Shown piece after piece: positions 36,876 to 47,000 of a stretch of DNA of 64,000 nt. The DNA comes from Enterobacter cloacae complex sp. R_G8 (GTDB lineage: Bacteria; Pseudomonadota; Gammaproteobacteria; Enterobacterales; Enterobacteriaceae): NCBI RefSeq assembly GCF_024599795.1, contig NZ_CP102246.1, positions 4,588,001-4,652,000 of the forward strand, read 5' to 3'. Made by a program: the position numbers and the translations under genes. Within the stretch, counting starts at the first letter, position 1. The number at the start of each line of letters is the position of its first letter. The notes beneath the pieces are model-generated. The model made no database searches, was not told the origin of the DNA, and saw only the letters and a list, made by a program, of their open reading frames with translations.

Positions 36876-37793
36876 AGACCTCTGCAAGGGGGCCAGCCAG
36901 TCCATCACCCTGTCAATGCCTTCCCCCGGGCGGCGCAACGGATTGTGACCCTGACCGTGCGTTTCGGCCAGCCGTGCACCGGGCCATGCTTTCACCAGAC
37001 ACTCTGCTTCGATCCGCAGTACGATGTCATCGCTGCTATCGTGAATGACCAGCACGGGTTGATCGATATCCTGCAATCCCTCATACGCGTTAAAACGCCG
37101 CCAGACCGCCTCGCCAATGCCAAAGTAGCGTTCAATATATCGGCGTAGCCGCTGCTGCTGACGGTCCGGGAGATTGAGGATCGCGGAATATTTCGTCACC
37201 AGCCCACTGAAGTGGGTGGGGGCGCCCACGATAACCAACGCACGGGTTCGCAACCCCGCTTTGACGGCGTTAATAACCGATAAACCGCCAAACGAGTGTG
37301 CCACGATGCCGTCAAAGCCCCCTTCCTGGTGCGCCAGCCGCTCAATAATTTCAATAAATTCAACGATACTGCTCTGGTTTCCTTCCGCGTCACCATGTCC
37401 GGGAGCGTCAAAGCCCACCACCTGAAAACCCTGTTCAACCAGCGTTTTGATAAGCTGCGCAAAATGAGATGCCCTCGACTCCCATCCGTGCGCCAGTAAT
37501 ACCTTTGGCCCCTCAACTCCCCAGTAATACACCACCGCATGCTTATGATTACTCAGGGTAAGGTGCTCAATGCGGCTCGCCAGGCCGTTCATCTCTTTAT
37601 CACTCACTCGCGATGGCATCCGGCGCGGGGTAAAAAAGCGATTCCCCAGCCAGTCGGCCGTCGGCCCCGGTACAACCCGATCCATCAAACGGATCCCGGT
37701 TTTAACACACGCAATCAGCGGGGAGCGCAGGTACGCCGGTCCACGGTATTGTTGGTAGGCTTGCTCGATAAGCTGATCAAATTGCTCACTCAT
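36843..37793 (-). CDS. Alpha/beta hydrolase of the biosynthetic cluster
   Basis: The 316-residue protein has the alpha/beta-hydrolase fold: VLLAHGWESRASHFAQLIKT (oxyanion region), VAHSFGG with the nucleophilic Ser near 167, VIHDSSDDIV with the acid and HGQGHN with the catalytic His near 280. The megasynthase lacks a thioesterase domain, so this enzyme is a candidate for product release or editing. The ATG at 37793 follows GGAGAG. The gene overlaps the preceding AlkB-like gene by 8 bp and is the last of the operon. Confidence 0.82.
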   Translation of the reverse strand: MSEQFDQLIEQAYQQYRGPAYLRSPLIACVKTGIRLMDRVVPGPTADWLGNRFFTPRRMPSRVSDKEMNGLASRIEHLTLSNHKHAVVYYWGVEGPKVLLAHGWESRASHFAQLIKTLVEQGFQVVGFDAPGHGDAEGNQSSIVEFIEIIERLAHQEGGFDGIVAHSFGGLSVINAVKAGLRTRALVIVGAPTHFSGLVTKYSAILNLPDRQQQRLRRYIERYFGIGEAVWRRFNAYEGLQDIDQPVLVIHDSSDDIVLRIEAECLVKAWPGARLAETHGQGHNPLRRPGEGIDRVMDWLAPLQRSSGHERDNSVA

Positions 37794-38955
37794 GGGACTC
37801 TCCAGAAACACAAGGAACGTTTGAATTACCCGCAGGTAATTCGCACTGACGGATCAATGCGCGTTCCGCATCGGTGGCGACGTGCTCGTCCCAGTACGCG
37901 AGCTTTGCCTCCATGCGTTTAAACCACATCGGCGGTATCAGCGCGAAGAAAATGTGTGCGACATATCCCTTTTCGATCCCAACCGCATAGCTATGCGCCT
38001 GTAAATTCCAGTATTCGCGACGCGGATGAGTGTGATGATCGGAATGGCGTGTCAGGTTTAACAGACCGGCGGATGAGGCCTGGTTATGACAATCCCAGCT
38101 GTGACGCGGCTCCACGTGCGTACCGGGAACGCGTACCAGCCCGTAATGCTGGATGTAATTCACCGTTTCGAACAGGAATTTGGACACCAGCATGACCACA
38201 AGACAGGCGAGCCCGCCCCTGACGCCCGCCGCCATCACGCAGACGGTAACCACCAAAAGACTCATCAGCACCCCGCGCGTCACCCGATTCGCCAGCAGGA
38301 CGCTGCGCGATTTCAGCAGCGACAGGCGCTGCGTTTCCACCTGCCAGGATTCGGCATACTGCGCCAGGGACGAACGAATAAAGAAGCGATACACACTCTC
38401 TCCACGGCGGGCCGTTGCACCATCAGCCGGGGTCGCCACGTTAGGGTGATGCGAATAAACATGGGAAATCGAAAATTGTGCGTCGCCCACCAGTGCCAGA
38501 AGCCAGCGCCCGGCAATCATCGCCACCAGACTATGTGTTTTATGGATGAGCTCATGGGCCACCACGGTATTGGTGCTCATGGTATAGCCGGTGGACACTG
38601 CCGCCAGCAGCAGCTCCGGCATCGCGAGGTCATGCAGCGCCATAATGTTGTGATCCGTCAGGGCGCTAAGCCATGCGCCAAACCCCAGCAGATCGCCCGG
38701 CGCAGCCTGCCAGATCACGGCAAATAACGCCAGTGCCGCCGCAGGAAGCTGTAAATAGGGGATCAGCGCCAGCAATGCCGGTAGTCGGTAGTGATGGTCG
38801 GCGGTGTCATGCTTCATTACGTTGTCGAAGAAGACATAGCTCAACGTCACGCAAAGCATCGACACCCCTATCCACCCGCCGCCGAGCAGGGTCGTCAGTG
38901 CGGTTAGCGGTAAAAACAGACAGGGCACAAGGGCAAATCTCAGATAGCTCAACAT
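37786..38955 (-). CDS. AlkB-type membrane di-iron monooxygenase/desaturase
   Basis: The 389-residue integral membrane protein has about six hydrophobic segments and the AlkB/XylM histidine boxes: HELIHK near 133, HVYSHHPN near 165, NYIQHYGL near 265 and RHSDHHTHPRR near 302. The family uses a non-haem di-iron centre and O2 to hydroxylate the terminal carbon of alkyl chains; relatives desaturate or form alkynes. The partner reductase is encoded immediately upstream (7-bp overlap). The likely substrate is the acyl chain made or activated by the megasynthase. A good AAGGAG Shine-Dalgarno is present. Confidence 0.87.
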   Translation of the reverse strand: MLSYLRFALVPCLFLPLTALTTLLGGGWIGVSMLCVTLSYVFFDNVMKHDTADHHYRLPALLALIPYLQLPAAALALFAVIWQAAPGDLLGFGAWLSALTDHNIMALHDLAMPELLLAAVSTGYTMSTNTVVAHELIHKTHSLVAMIAGRWLLALVGDAQFSISHVYSHHPNVATPADGATARRGESVYRFFIRSSLAQYAESWQVETQRLSLLKSRSVLLANRVTRGVLMSLLVVTVCVMAAGVRGGLACLVVMLVSKFLFETVNYIQHYGLVRVPGTHVEPRHSWDCHNQASSAGLLNLTRHSDHHTHPRREYWNLQAHSYAVGIEKGYVAHIFFALIPPMWFKRMEAKLAYWDEHVATDAERALIRQCELPAGNSNVPCVSGESHE

Positions 38956-40004
38956 ACAGGCTCCTTATTTTTATCGTTGCTTATCGCCCCGATCGGTGGC
39001 GAAAAACAGTCCATTTCAAGCAAGTGGCTTTTAACGCCTCCTGCAAGCAGTCTCTGCTGGCACGCCTGCGCCAACTCAGGATTGCCGCAAATCATTACTC
39101 GCCAGTCTGCCGCCTGTGTCGGGCCGGGATAGAGGGCGCGCCAGTCTTCAAGCCAACGGGTCACACGGCCCGCCAGCTCATGCTCCTGCGCCGCACTCTC
39201 CTGTGACAGTGCATGCAGAAAGTGAAAACCGGGGTAGTGGCGGCGCAGGCGCTGCAGTTCATGCAGGTCGAATTTGTCCTGCCGCTGGCGAACCGCGTGA
39301 ATGAACATCACTTCACGCCGGGGATTACGCGCTAACGCGGCGCGTACCAGCCCAAGGGTGGTGCCGAGCCCCGAGCCGCTGGCGATGGCCAGCAGCGGAC
39401 CTTTACCGTCATCCTGCTGGCCGAACTGCCCCTGACAATCTGAGATCCAGACCGTCCGACCAATGGTGCGCGCATCGCACAACACCGGAGAAAAGCCGCC
39501 CTGTTCCCGGCGCGTGATATCCACAACCATTTCCCGCCCCTGGCTTGGCCAGCTCACGGAAAAATGGCGGACATCTCGCGACTTTTCGAGGCCGATCTGC
39601 ACAGATTGTCCGGGTAGAAAAGGCAGCGCCCGTGCAGTCAGGAGCGTGACACGCCATACGGTTGACGAGAGCGGCTCAACCTGGGTGACACGCGCAGAGG
39701 TGCAGGCGGTGGACGCGGTAGCCAGCGTCAGATCCGATTGCGGCAGGCACTGACAGGCCAGCACGTGGCCCGTTGAAATCTCCTCCTGACTGAGAAGATG
39801 CCCCAGCTCGACAAGCGAACGGGTCTTGCCACTGACCACCCGGCACAGGCAGGATTTGCAGGTTCCAACCTGGCAGTGATACGGCAACTGCACCCCGGCA
39901 TTGAGCGCGCTTTCCAGTAGCGTATGGCCGGATATCAGCGGGAAGGCCCGTCCTTCCAGCACCCCCTGAAAGTCCCTACGCCGGAAAAAACATCTCTTCA
40001 GCAT
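38949..40004 (-). CDS. 2Fe-2S ferredoxin/FAD-NAD(P)H reductase fusion
   Basis: The 351-residue protein has an N-terminal plant-type ferredoxin domain (CQVGTCKSC near residues 42-50, fourth Cys near 83), an FAD domain with RHFSVSWPS near 147 and an NAD(P)H domain with AIASGSGLGTTLG near 205. This order is that of the XylA-type reductase that feeds electrons to XylM, so it almost certainly serves the AlkB-type enzyme encoded next. The ATG at 40004 has GGAGGG upstream. The gap to the lactonase gene is 1 nt. Confidence 0.88.
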   Translation of the reverse strand: MLKRCFFRRRDFQGVLEGRAFPLISGHTLLESALNAGVQLPYHCQVGTCKSCLCRVVSGKTRSLVELGHLLSQEEISTGHVLACQCLPQSDLTLATASTACTSARVTQVEPLSSTVWRVTLLTARALPFLPGQSVQIGLEKSRDVRHFSVSWPSQGREMVVDITRREQGGFSPVLCDARTIGRTVWISDCQGQFGQQDDGKGPLLAIASGSGLGTTLGLVRAALARNPRREVMFIHAVRQRQDKFDLHELQRLRRHYPGFHFLHALSQESAAQEHELAGRVTRWLEDWRALYPGPTQAADWRVMICGNPELAQACQQRLLAGGVKSHLLEMDCFSPPIGAISNDKNKEPVC

Positions 40005-40005
40005 C

Positions 40006-41022
40006 TTATTGCCCTCCGCACAGCAGTACGCCGTCATCGAAAACGCTACCCATCATCACCTTTCTCCCCACTGGCGCAGCGACGCTTATCGCGGCCAGTG
40101 CCTCGCCGTGGCTCTGATAGAGGACAGTGGCCTGCTGCACCGCACCTTCGGTGCCGATTGTCAGCCGCCACACCATCGACGGCGAACGCGCCTGCGCATC
40201 CTTTTGATAAGCAGCCAACTTCAGAAGCTGCGGATGAGCCGCCACCAGCAATCCCTCACCATCAGGCATGATGTTGTCGACCCCATGCAGCCCGCTAAAA
40301 CGTCCCAGCAGGACGGGAACATAATCGTGAGGCCGCCATTCCCAGCTGCTCACTTCACCATGGGTGGTTTCCGCCACGTACAGTCGTCCCTGCTGGCGGT
40401 TGTAGTAGAGGCCATTGGCAAAGTGCAGGCCATCAATCAGGGTATGCAATTTCCCGTTATCGACCAGAAGCACACTGGACAGCGGCAGACGCAAATAGTC
40501 TTCCATCCTGCCGGCAAACCCTGACCAGCGGTGATCGCGCGTTAGTAGCCAGCGGGTTTTATCAATCACGCTGATATCATTGATATTTTTCCCGACGCGC
40601 TGAGACAGAAAAGGCTGGTATTCCAGGCGCATCTGCGCGCGGTTAAAGCGAAACACATCAATGCTGTCCTGCTGAGGGCGGTGGTTCACCACATAGACCC
40701 ACGTCTCACCCTCCTGTTGCCAGACATCAATCCCATGCGGGAAAAAGGCCTGCGGATAATCGCCCGGTAACCGCCGTGGCGTATCACCGCCGTTGAGATA
40801 ATAGAGCGCGCCGGGCGCGGTACCGTGACGGTTGAGACTGCTGGCTATCGCATCCCCTTCCTGTAAGGGGGCGATATCTTCCGCCCCCTCAATACCGTTT
40901 ATTTTTTGACACAGCTTCCCGCCACTCTCCTGCACCTGATAAAACAGTCCGGCATCAATGAGCAGATTTATGATGAACGCCAGAATGGCGCCCACCAGGA
41001 TGAGAATCATCAGTTTTTTCAT
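40006..41022 (-). CDS. Membrane-anchored arylesterase/lactonase-like beta-propeller
   Basis: The 338-residue protein has an N-terminal membrane anchor (about 4-24, MILILVGAILAFIINLLI) and the calcium-dependent propeller motifs of the arylesterase/PON family: FFPHGIDVW, VVNHRPQ, NDISVID, HFANGLYY and HGVDNIMPDG. These enzymes hydrolyse lactones and esters, and here it may cleave, mature or detoxify the cluster product at the periplasmic face. Its ATG overlaps the megasynthase stop by 4 bp, tying its expression to the synthase. Confidence 0.75.
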   Translation of the reverse strand: MKKLMILILVGAILAFIINLLIDAGLFYQVQESGGKLCQKINGIEGAEDIAPLQEGDAIASSLNRHGTAPGALYYLNGGDTPRRLPGDYPQAFFPHGIDVWQQEGETWVYVVNHRPQQDSIDVFRFNRAQMRLEYQPFLSQRVGKNINDISVIDKTRWLLTRDHRWSGFAGRMEDYLRLPLSSVLLVDNGKLHTLIDGLHFANGLYYNRQQGRLYVAETTHGEVSSWEWRPHDYVPVLLGRFSGLHGVDNIMPDGEGLLVAAHPQLLKLAAYQKDAQARSPSMVWRLTIGTEGAVQQATVLYQSHGEALAAISVAAPVGRKVMMGSVFDDGVLLCGGQ

Positions 41023-44000
41023 GAAGCTGCCAGCACCTCTGACGAAGAGAATAAAGCTCCGGCAGCGTCAGGTCCGTGTTCTGCCAGTACGGTTATCGCC
41101 CTCAGGAACTGCTCAAGCAGCGCATTTGCATGCTCCCGGGTGAAATAGCGCAACTGGTAGTCCAGCTCGACCGACAACCCTTCTTTCATCTCCAGAATAT
41201 TGATCATTAACGGGAACTCTACGGCGCTCACCGGTAACAGGGACAAACTGGCCTGCCACTGTCGCATTTCTGCCAGCGGAGCATGCGGCTCGACATTAAA
41301 GGTTGCCAGTAACGGCAGTGCCGCAGTCGGTCCCTGGAAACAGCGAGACGGCAGTGCCGCAGTCGGTCCCTGGAAACAGCGAGACGGCAGTGCAGCTTCG
41401 TCGCGCTGCGCAACAATCATGTTATGTATCGCCCCAGCCATCTCGTGCAACGACGCACAGGCCGCGCTGTCAATGCACAGCGGCAGCAGCCTGACACACT
41501 GTCCGACAATCGCGTCACTCTGTTCGAAATCGCGCCCCGCATCCGGCACAGCGACAGGTACCCGGCCATGGCCGAGCGTTTTCTCAAGGGTGAGGATAAA
41601 GAGCGCATTGAGCATGGCGAAACGGGTCACCCGCAGTTCAGCGGAGGCTTTGCGCAGTTGTCCGGCAAGACCCGGATAGGTCAGACGCTGCATCAGACGC
41701 TGTCCCTGATACGTCAGAGAAGGCTCCAGCACAGTAAGCGCGTCAGGCGTTAACCGTCTCGCAGGGAAGGCTGCCAGACGCTGTGTGAGTGCCGCCTCAT
41801 CTACCCTCTTCTGCGCGCGGATCACCTGCAGATAGCTTACCGCCGCCGTCAACTCAGGACGTTTGCCCGCCGCCAGCGCATCGTAAAGATGCAGCAACTC
41901 GCGCAGCATCACCATAAACGACCAGCCATCGGCCACCGTGTGATGTGCCGCAATAGCAAGCGTAGTCTTACCCTCATGACGGATGAGCAAAAGGCGAGCC
42001 AGCGGTGCGGTGGCGAGGTTAAAAGGCTGTGCGGCAAAATCTGCGAGACAAGTCGCAGGCACCGCGTTTTCCTCACGGAAATCAACCTCAGTCTCCGACG
42101 ACACCCGCAGTTCACCGGCATCAGTAAACTGCATACGCAATGCCTCATGTCGCGCACTCAGCAGGTGCCAGGCTTCGCGCATAATATCGCTGTCTACGTC
42201 GCGCGCGGTCTCAATAACACCGCCAATATTCCCCGCCAACAATCCGCTTTCATCCTGCGCCGCCAGTTGCAGGAAACGCTGCTGGCTGTCGGTCGCGGCA
42301 TACGGCGTGTCAGGACGTATCCCCTCCAGACCAAAGAAGCCATCCACGCGCATGGCGTTTACGCTCTCTTTTACTGCCGTGATAAACCGGTCGATATCCT
42401 CGTCAGAATGCGCCACCGAGACAAAACAGTTACGTCCTTCCCAGATAAAGATGCCGCGCAGCATCAGATGGTGGAACAGGATGTCGTAGTTGCCGTTAAA
42501 TTTAAAACGGAACAGACTCCCGGCTGACACGATCTCAATCGGCGTACCGGTCACGGCGAACCAGGTATTGAGCGACCGGGTAAGACGTGCGGTTTTTTGG
42601 TTGATGTCGTCATACAACGCCGGGTGCGCTTTGATGTACTCCAGCACCGCTTTGCTTGCCGCCATGGTCAGCGGATGCTTGGAGAAGGTCCCGGCAAAGA
42701 AGATCAGTTCCGCCTGTGGCCAGGAGTCATCGCCATACTGCCAGAACCCGCCGTCGATACTGTCCATAAAGCGTCGGGATCCTGCAATGACACCAATCGG
42801 CAGCCCACCGCCAACGATCTTCCCGTAAGAGGCGATATCCGCCTGAACACCGTAATAGGCTTGCGCCCCGCCCGTCGCGAGACGAAAACCGGTGATCACT
42901 TCGTCAAACATCAGCGCAATATTATGGGTCGCCGTGAGTTCACGCAGGGTATGCAGATACTCCCGTGGCTGATGATCGGGATAACGGCTCTGCACCGGTT
43001 CGACAATGACCACCGCCAGTTCAGCCGCGTAGCGGGCGATCAGTGCCAGGCTCTCTTCGCTGCCGTACTCAAGTACCAGCAGGTCATCCACCAGCGATTG
43101 CGGCGTACCTGCGGCAATCGGTGTAGCGCGCTCAGGAGTTTTGCCGCCCTGCTGACGTCCGAGAATGCCGTCAAATACACCGTGGTACGAGCCGCCAAAC
43201 AGTGCGACCTTATTTTTTCCCGTCACGGCGCGCGCCAGGCGCACCGCGCTCATTACCGCTTCAGATCCGGAGTTACAAAACGCCACGCGCGGCTGTCCCG
43301 TTAGCTCGCTGATAAGGGTTGCCACCTCGCCTGCCAATGCACTTTGAGGGCCAATCTGCATCCCCTGCGCCAGCTGGTCGGCAACGGCCTGCTGCACGCA
43401 CGCCGGAGCATGCCCCAGCAGGTTGGCGCCAAACCCCATCGTAAAATCGATATATTCGTTGCCATCGACGTCCCAGATGCGAGAACCTTCAGAGCGCTCT
43501 CCCACTAAGGGATAAAGCATCTCTTTGGTGGATAAACGAAAGCCGGCAGAGGCCCGGTTATCCGCCAGTACGGCACGGTATTGCTGGGCATTACGTTTCG
43601 AACCGCCCGTTTTGTCGACGAACTGTTGGGTGAGCTGCGCCAGATGACGATCGCGCTCGCTGCCCAGAGAAACTTTTTTGGTCTCTTTTTTAAACCAGCT
43701 GCTGTGCGCACTGGCTTTTGCCGGTGCGGTCGGAGCCACAACTGGCGCAGGTGGCGTGACAACCGACATTGTTGTGGCTGCAGTCTGCGGGACAGGGTGC
43801 GGCGTACCGTTCAGCAGCTGGAGCTGATGCGACATAAGCTCCAGCTGGCGGGCGATCAGCGCCTGAACATGCTCCGCCTCCGGCTTGCTGGCCTGCACTG
43901 GCATCGCCCCGCTGGGCTGCGACGGCGGGCTGGCGGTGTGTGTGACACTGACCGGCACCGCAGCCGTCTCTGTCTGTGCATGCTCCACCACAAAGGCGAT

Positions 44001-47000
44001 CACCGCCTCCAGCGTATTGAGCTCTTCAAACAGCGCACGAACCGGGATCGCAACCCCGTAGCGGTCTTTAATGGTATTGATGGCATCCAGCAAAACCAGC
44101 GAATCTGCTCCCATTTCCAGGAAGGGCAGTGAATCGTCAAGCGTGGCGGGATCCGCCTCAAGAAAACCAGCGATAATCGCTTTTATTTCAGCGGCTAAAT
44201 GGTGTTGATGTGACATAGCGTCCTCTTTTGCAGATGGGGTCTGCGCTGGCGTCTTACCCGCCAGCCAGTAACGTTTGCGGCAGAACTGGATAGCAGGCAG
44301 GGGTAATGTCTCCCGCGTGGTCGCACAATAGAGCCTGTTCCAGTCGATGTCGTGCCCTTGCTGCCACAACGTACCCAGCAGCATCAGCAGTGATTTGTAC
44401 TCATGTCGTCGGTCGCCTGCGGCCAGCACCCGGTGACGACGGTCGGTTGCACTCACAAATTTGCCCAGCGAACTGTCCGCACTCAGATCGATAAAGGTGA
44501 ACTCACCTTGCGCCAGCACGTTTTGCACACTCTGCAGGAAATGCACGGGCTGGCGAATTTGCTGGCACCAGTAATCGGCATCAGTTCGTTCACACATCTT
44601 CCCGTTCAGGTTGCTGTAAAACGGAATATTTCCACTGGAGAAGGTGACGTTATTGACCAGCCACTCGCGCCAGGCTCCGAGGATCGGATCCATCATGGAA
44701 GAGTGAAATGCGCTGGTGGTTTTAATTTTTCGCGCATGGCCGCCCTGGGTTGAGAGGGCATGAAGACAGGCATCAATCGCGGCCGTACTTCCTGCAATGG
44801 TTGTGAGCGTCGGCGTGTTGAAGGCGGCAATATCAATATCGCCCGCCCAGGGTGCAATCGCCTGGCGCACATCGGCTTCTCCGCTGAACACCACCGCCAT
44901 CGCCCCTTCCTGCGTCAGGGCCGACATCAGACACGCACGCTGATGAACCATGGCCAGCCCGTCATCCAGCGAGAGATGACCGGCGATGACCGCTGCGCAA
45001 TACTCTCCCAGACTGTGACCCATGACCGCAGCCGGGCGCAGACCAAAGTGCATTACGCTCTGTGCCAGCACGTAACTGCAGGCAAAGAGTGAGAGCTGGC
45101 AGGTCCTGGCGCAGCGCTGCCAGACCTCGTCACGGGCGAACAACGCCTGGGTGATATCAATCTGATAACGCTGCTGAATGGTCGCCGCCAGCGCATCAAA
45201 ACGCTCGCGATAGCCTGGCAGGTGGTGATACAGCTCCGCCCCCATACCGATTTGCTGGGTGCCCTGCCCCGGAAAGAGCCAGACCTGAGGTTGAGCTTTA
45301 CCTGCCTTGTTGGCAGCAAGCTGTGCAAGGCTCTCCGTCAGCTGTGTGCGATCCGTGCCAAACGCCACGCCGCGATACCGCGCGGCATCGTAGCGGGTGT
45401 TCACCAGACGACACCAGGTGGCAGTCTCGCTCTCCTGACGGGCGGATAATCCGGCCTGAATGGCCTCCCGTTGAAGGTAAAATCCCTTTTCATCATGAGA
45501 ACTGATCAGCAGCACGGTATGTGGAGTCGCGGGCTGTTGGCATTTTTTAACCGCCGGCGCGCTGCGCAATATCACATGCCCGTTTGTGCCACCAAAACCG
45601 AAGCTGCTGACGCCCGCGTAGCGCACACCGGAAGCGGAGTGCCAGGGGATGGTTTGCCCCCCGCAAACGTCGACATGGCGGCTAATTGCAGCGATATGTG
45701 GGTTTTTCTGTGCAAAATTGAGGTGCGGCACATATTGCTGGTAATACAACATCAACGAGGTTTTCACCACGCCCAGCACACCCGCCGCCGCCTCCAGATG
45801 GCCAATGTTGGTTTTAATTGACCCCACCTGCACCGGAACCGAAGTCTTGCGATCGGTGAATACCGTTTCCAGCGCCTGATACTCGATCAGATCGCCGAGT
45901 GCCGTCCCCGTGCCGTGGGCTTCGATATAGTCGATGCTGTCGCTATCGACCCCGGCCTCTGCCATCGCCCGCCGGATGACAGCCTGCTGCGACGGGCCAT
46001 TCGGTGCGGTAATACCGTTACTGCGGCCATCCTGATTCACGGCGCTCGCCACCAGCGTGGCATATACGCGATCGCCATCCGCCAGCGCCTGCGTCAACGG
46101 TTTGAGCACTACGACGCCACACCCTTCACCACGAACATAGCCATCAGCACGGGCGTCAAAGGTTTTACAGCGACCGTCGGGGGCCAGCATCTGGGCTTCG
46201 GTAAAGACTTTTTGCAGATGCGGCGTCAGCGCCAGATTGACGCCCCCGGCAATCGCCAGTGAACAACGTCCAGTCCGCAGACTTTGCATTGCCCCCTCTA
46301 TCGCCACTAACGACGACGAACAGGCCGTGTCGAGCGCAACACTTGGACCTTTTAAATCATAAAGATAGGAAATTCGGTTGGCCGCGATACTGTGCGCGTT
46401 CCCTAAACCACTGTACGCCGAGACGTTATCGCCGCAGGCCAGAGCGTAATCGCTGGCGCTGATCCCGACATAAACCGCTGTATCGCTGCCGCGCAGGGAG
46501 GAGGCTTTAAGCCCGGCATCGGTGAGCGCCTGTTGTACCGTTTCTAACAGCAGGCGATGCTGCGGATCGATATACACCGCTTCACGTGGCGAAATACCAA
46601 AATAGCCAGCGTCGAACTCGTCGACATGTTCAAAGAAGCTGCCTTTGCGGTTGAATCCCTCAAGCATGGAGTCCGGCCAGCGGTGTGCCGGGATTTCACC
46701 GGTGGTGCTGTGACCTTGCAGCAGCAGCGTCCACAGTGCCTCCACGCCGCTATGTCCGGGCAGTTCGACGCCGATACCGATCACCGCAATGGCGCTGTCT
46801 GCGCCAGCCGTCTGGACAGGCTGTGCTGTTGCGGATTGTCCCAACGCAGTGGCCAGCTGATTGATGGTGGGATAGTCATAGATCAACGCCGGAGAGAGCT
46901 CGCGCCCCAAATGCTGCTCCAGTTCGCCAATCACGCCGACCGCCTGAAGCGAGCTCATGCCAAAGCCGATAAACGCCTCATCCCATTGAGATTCGCTGAT

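Noticed and set aside
41312..41393. Possible CRISPR-like repeat
   Set aside because: The copies are directly adjacent without spacers and in frame inside a coding domain, so this is a tandem duplication.
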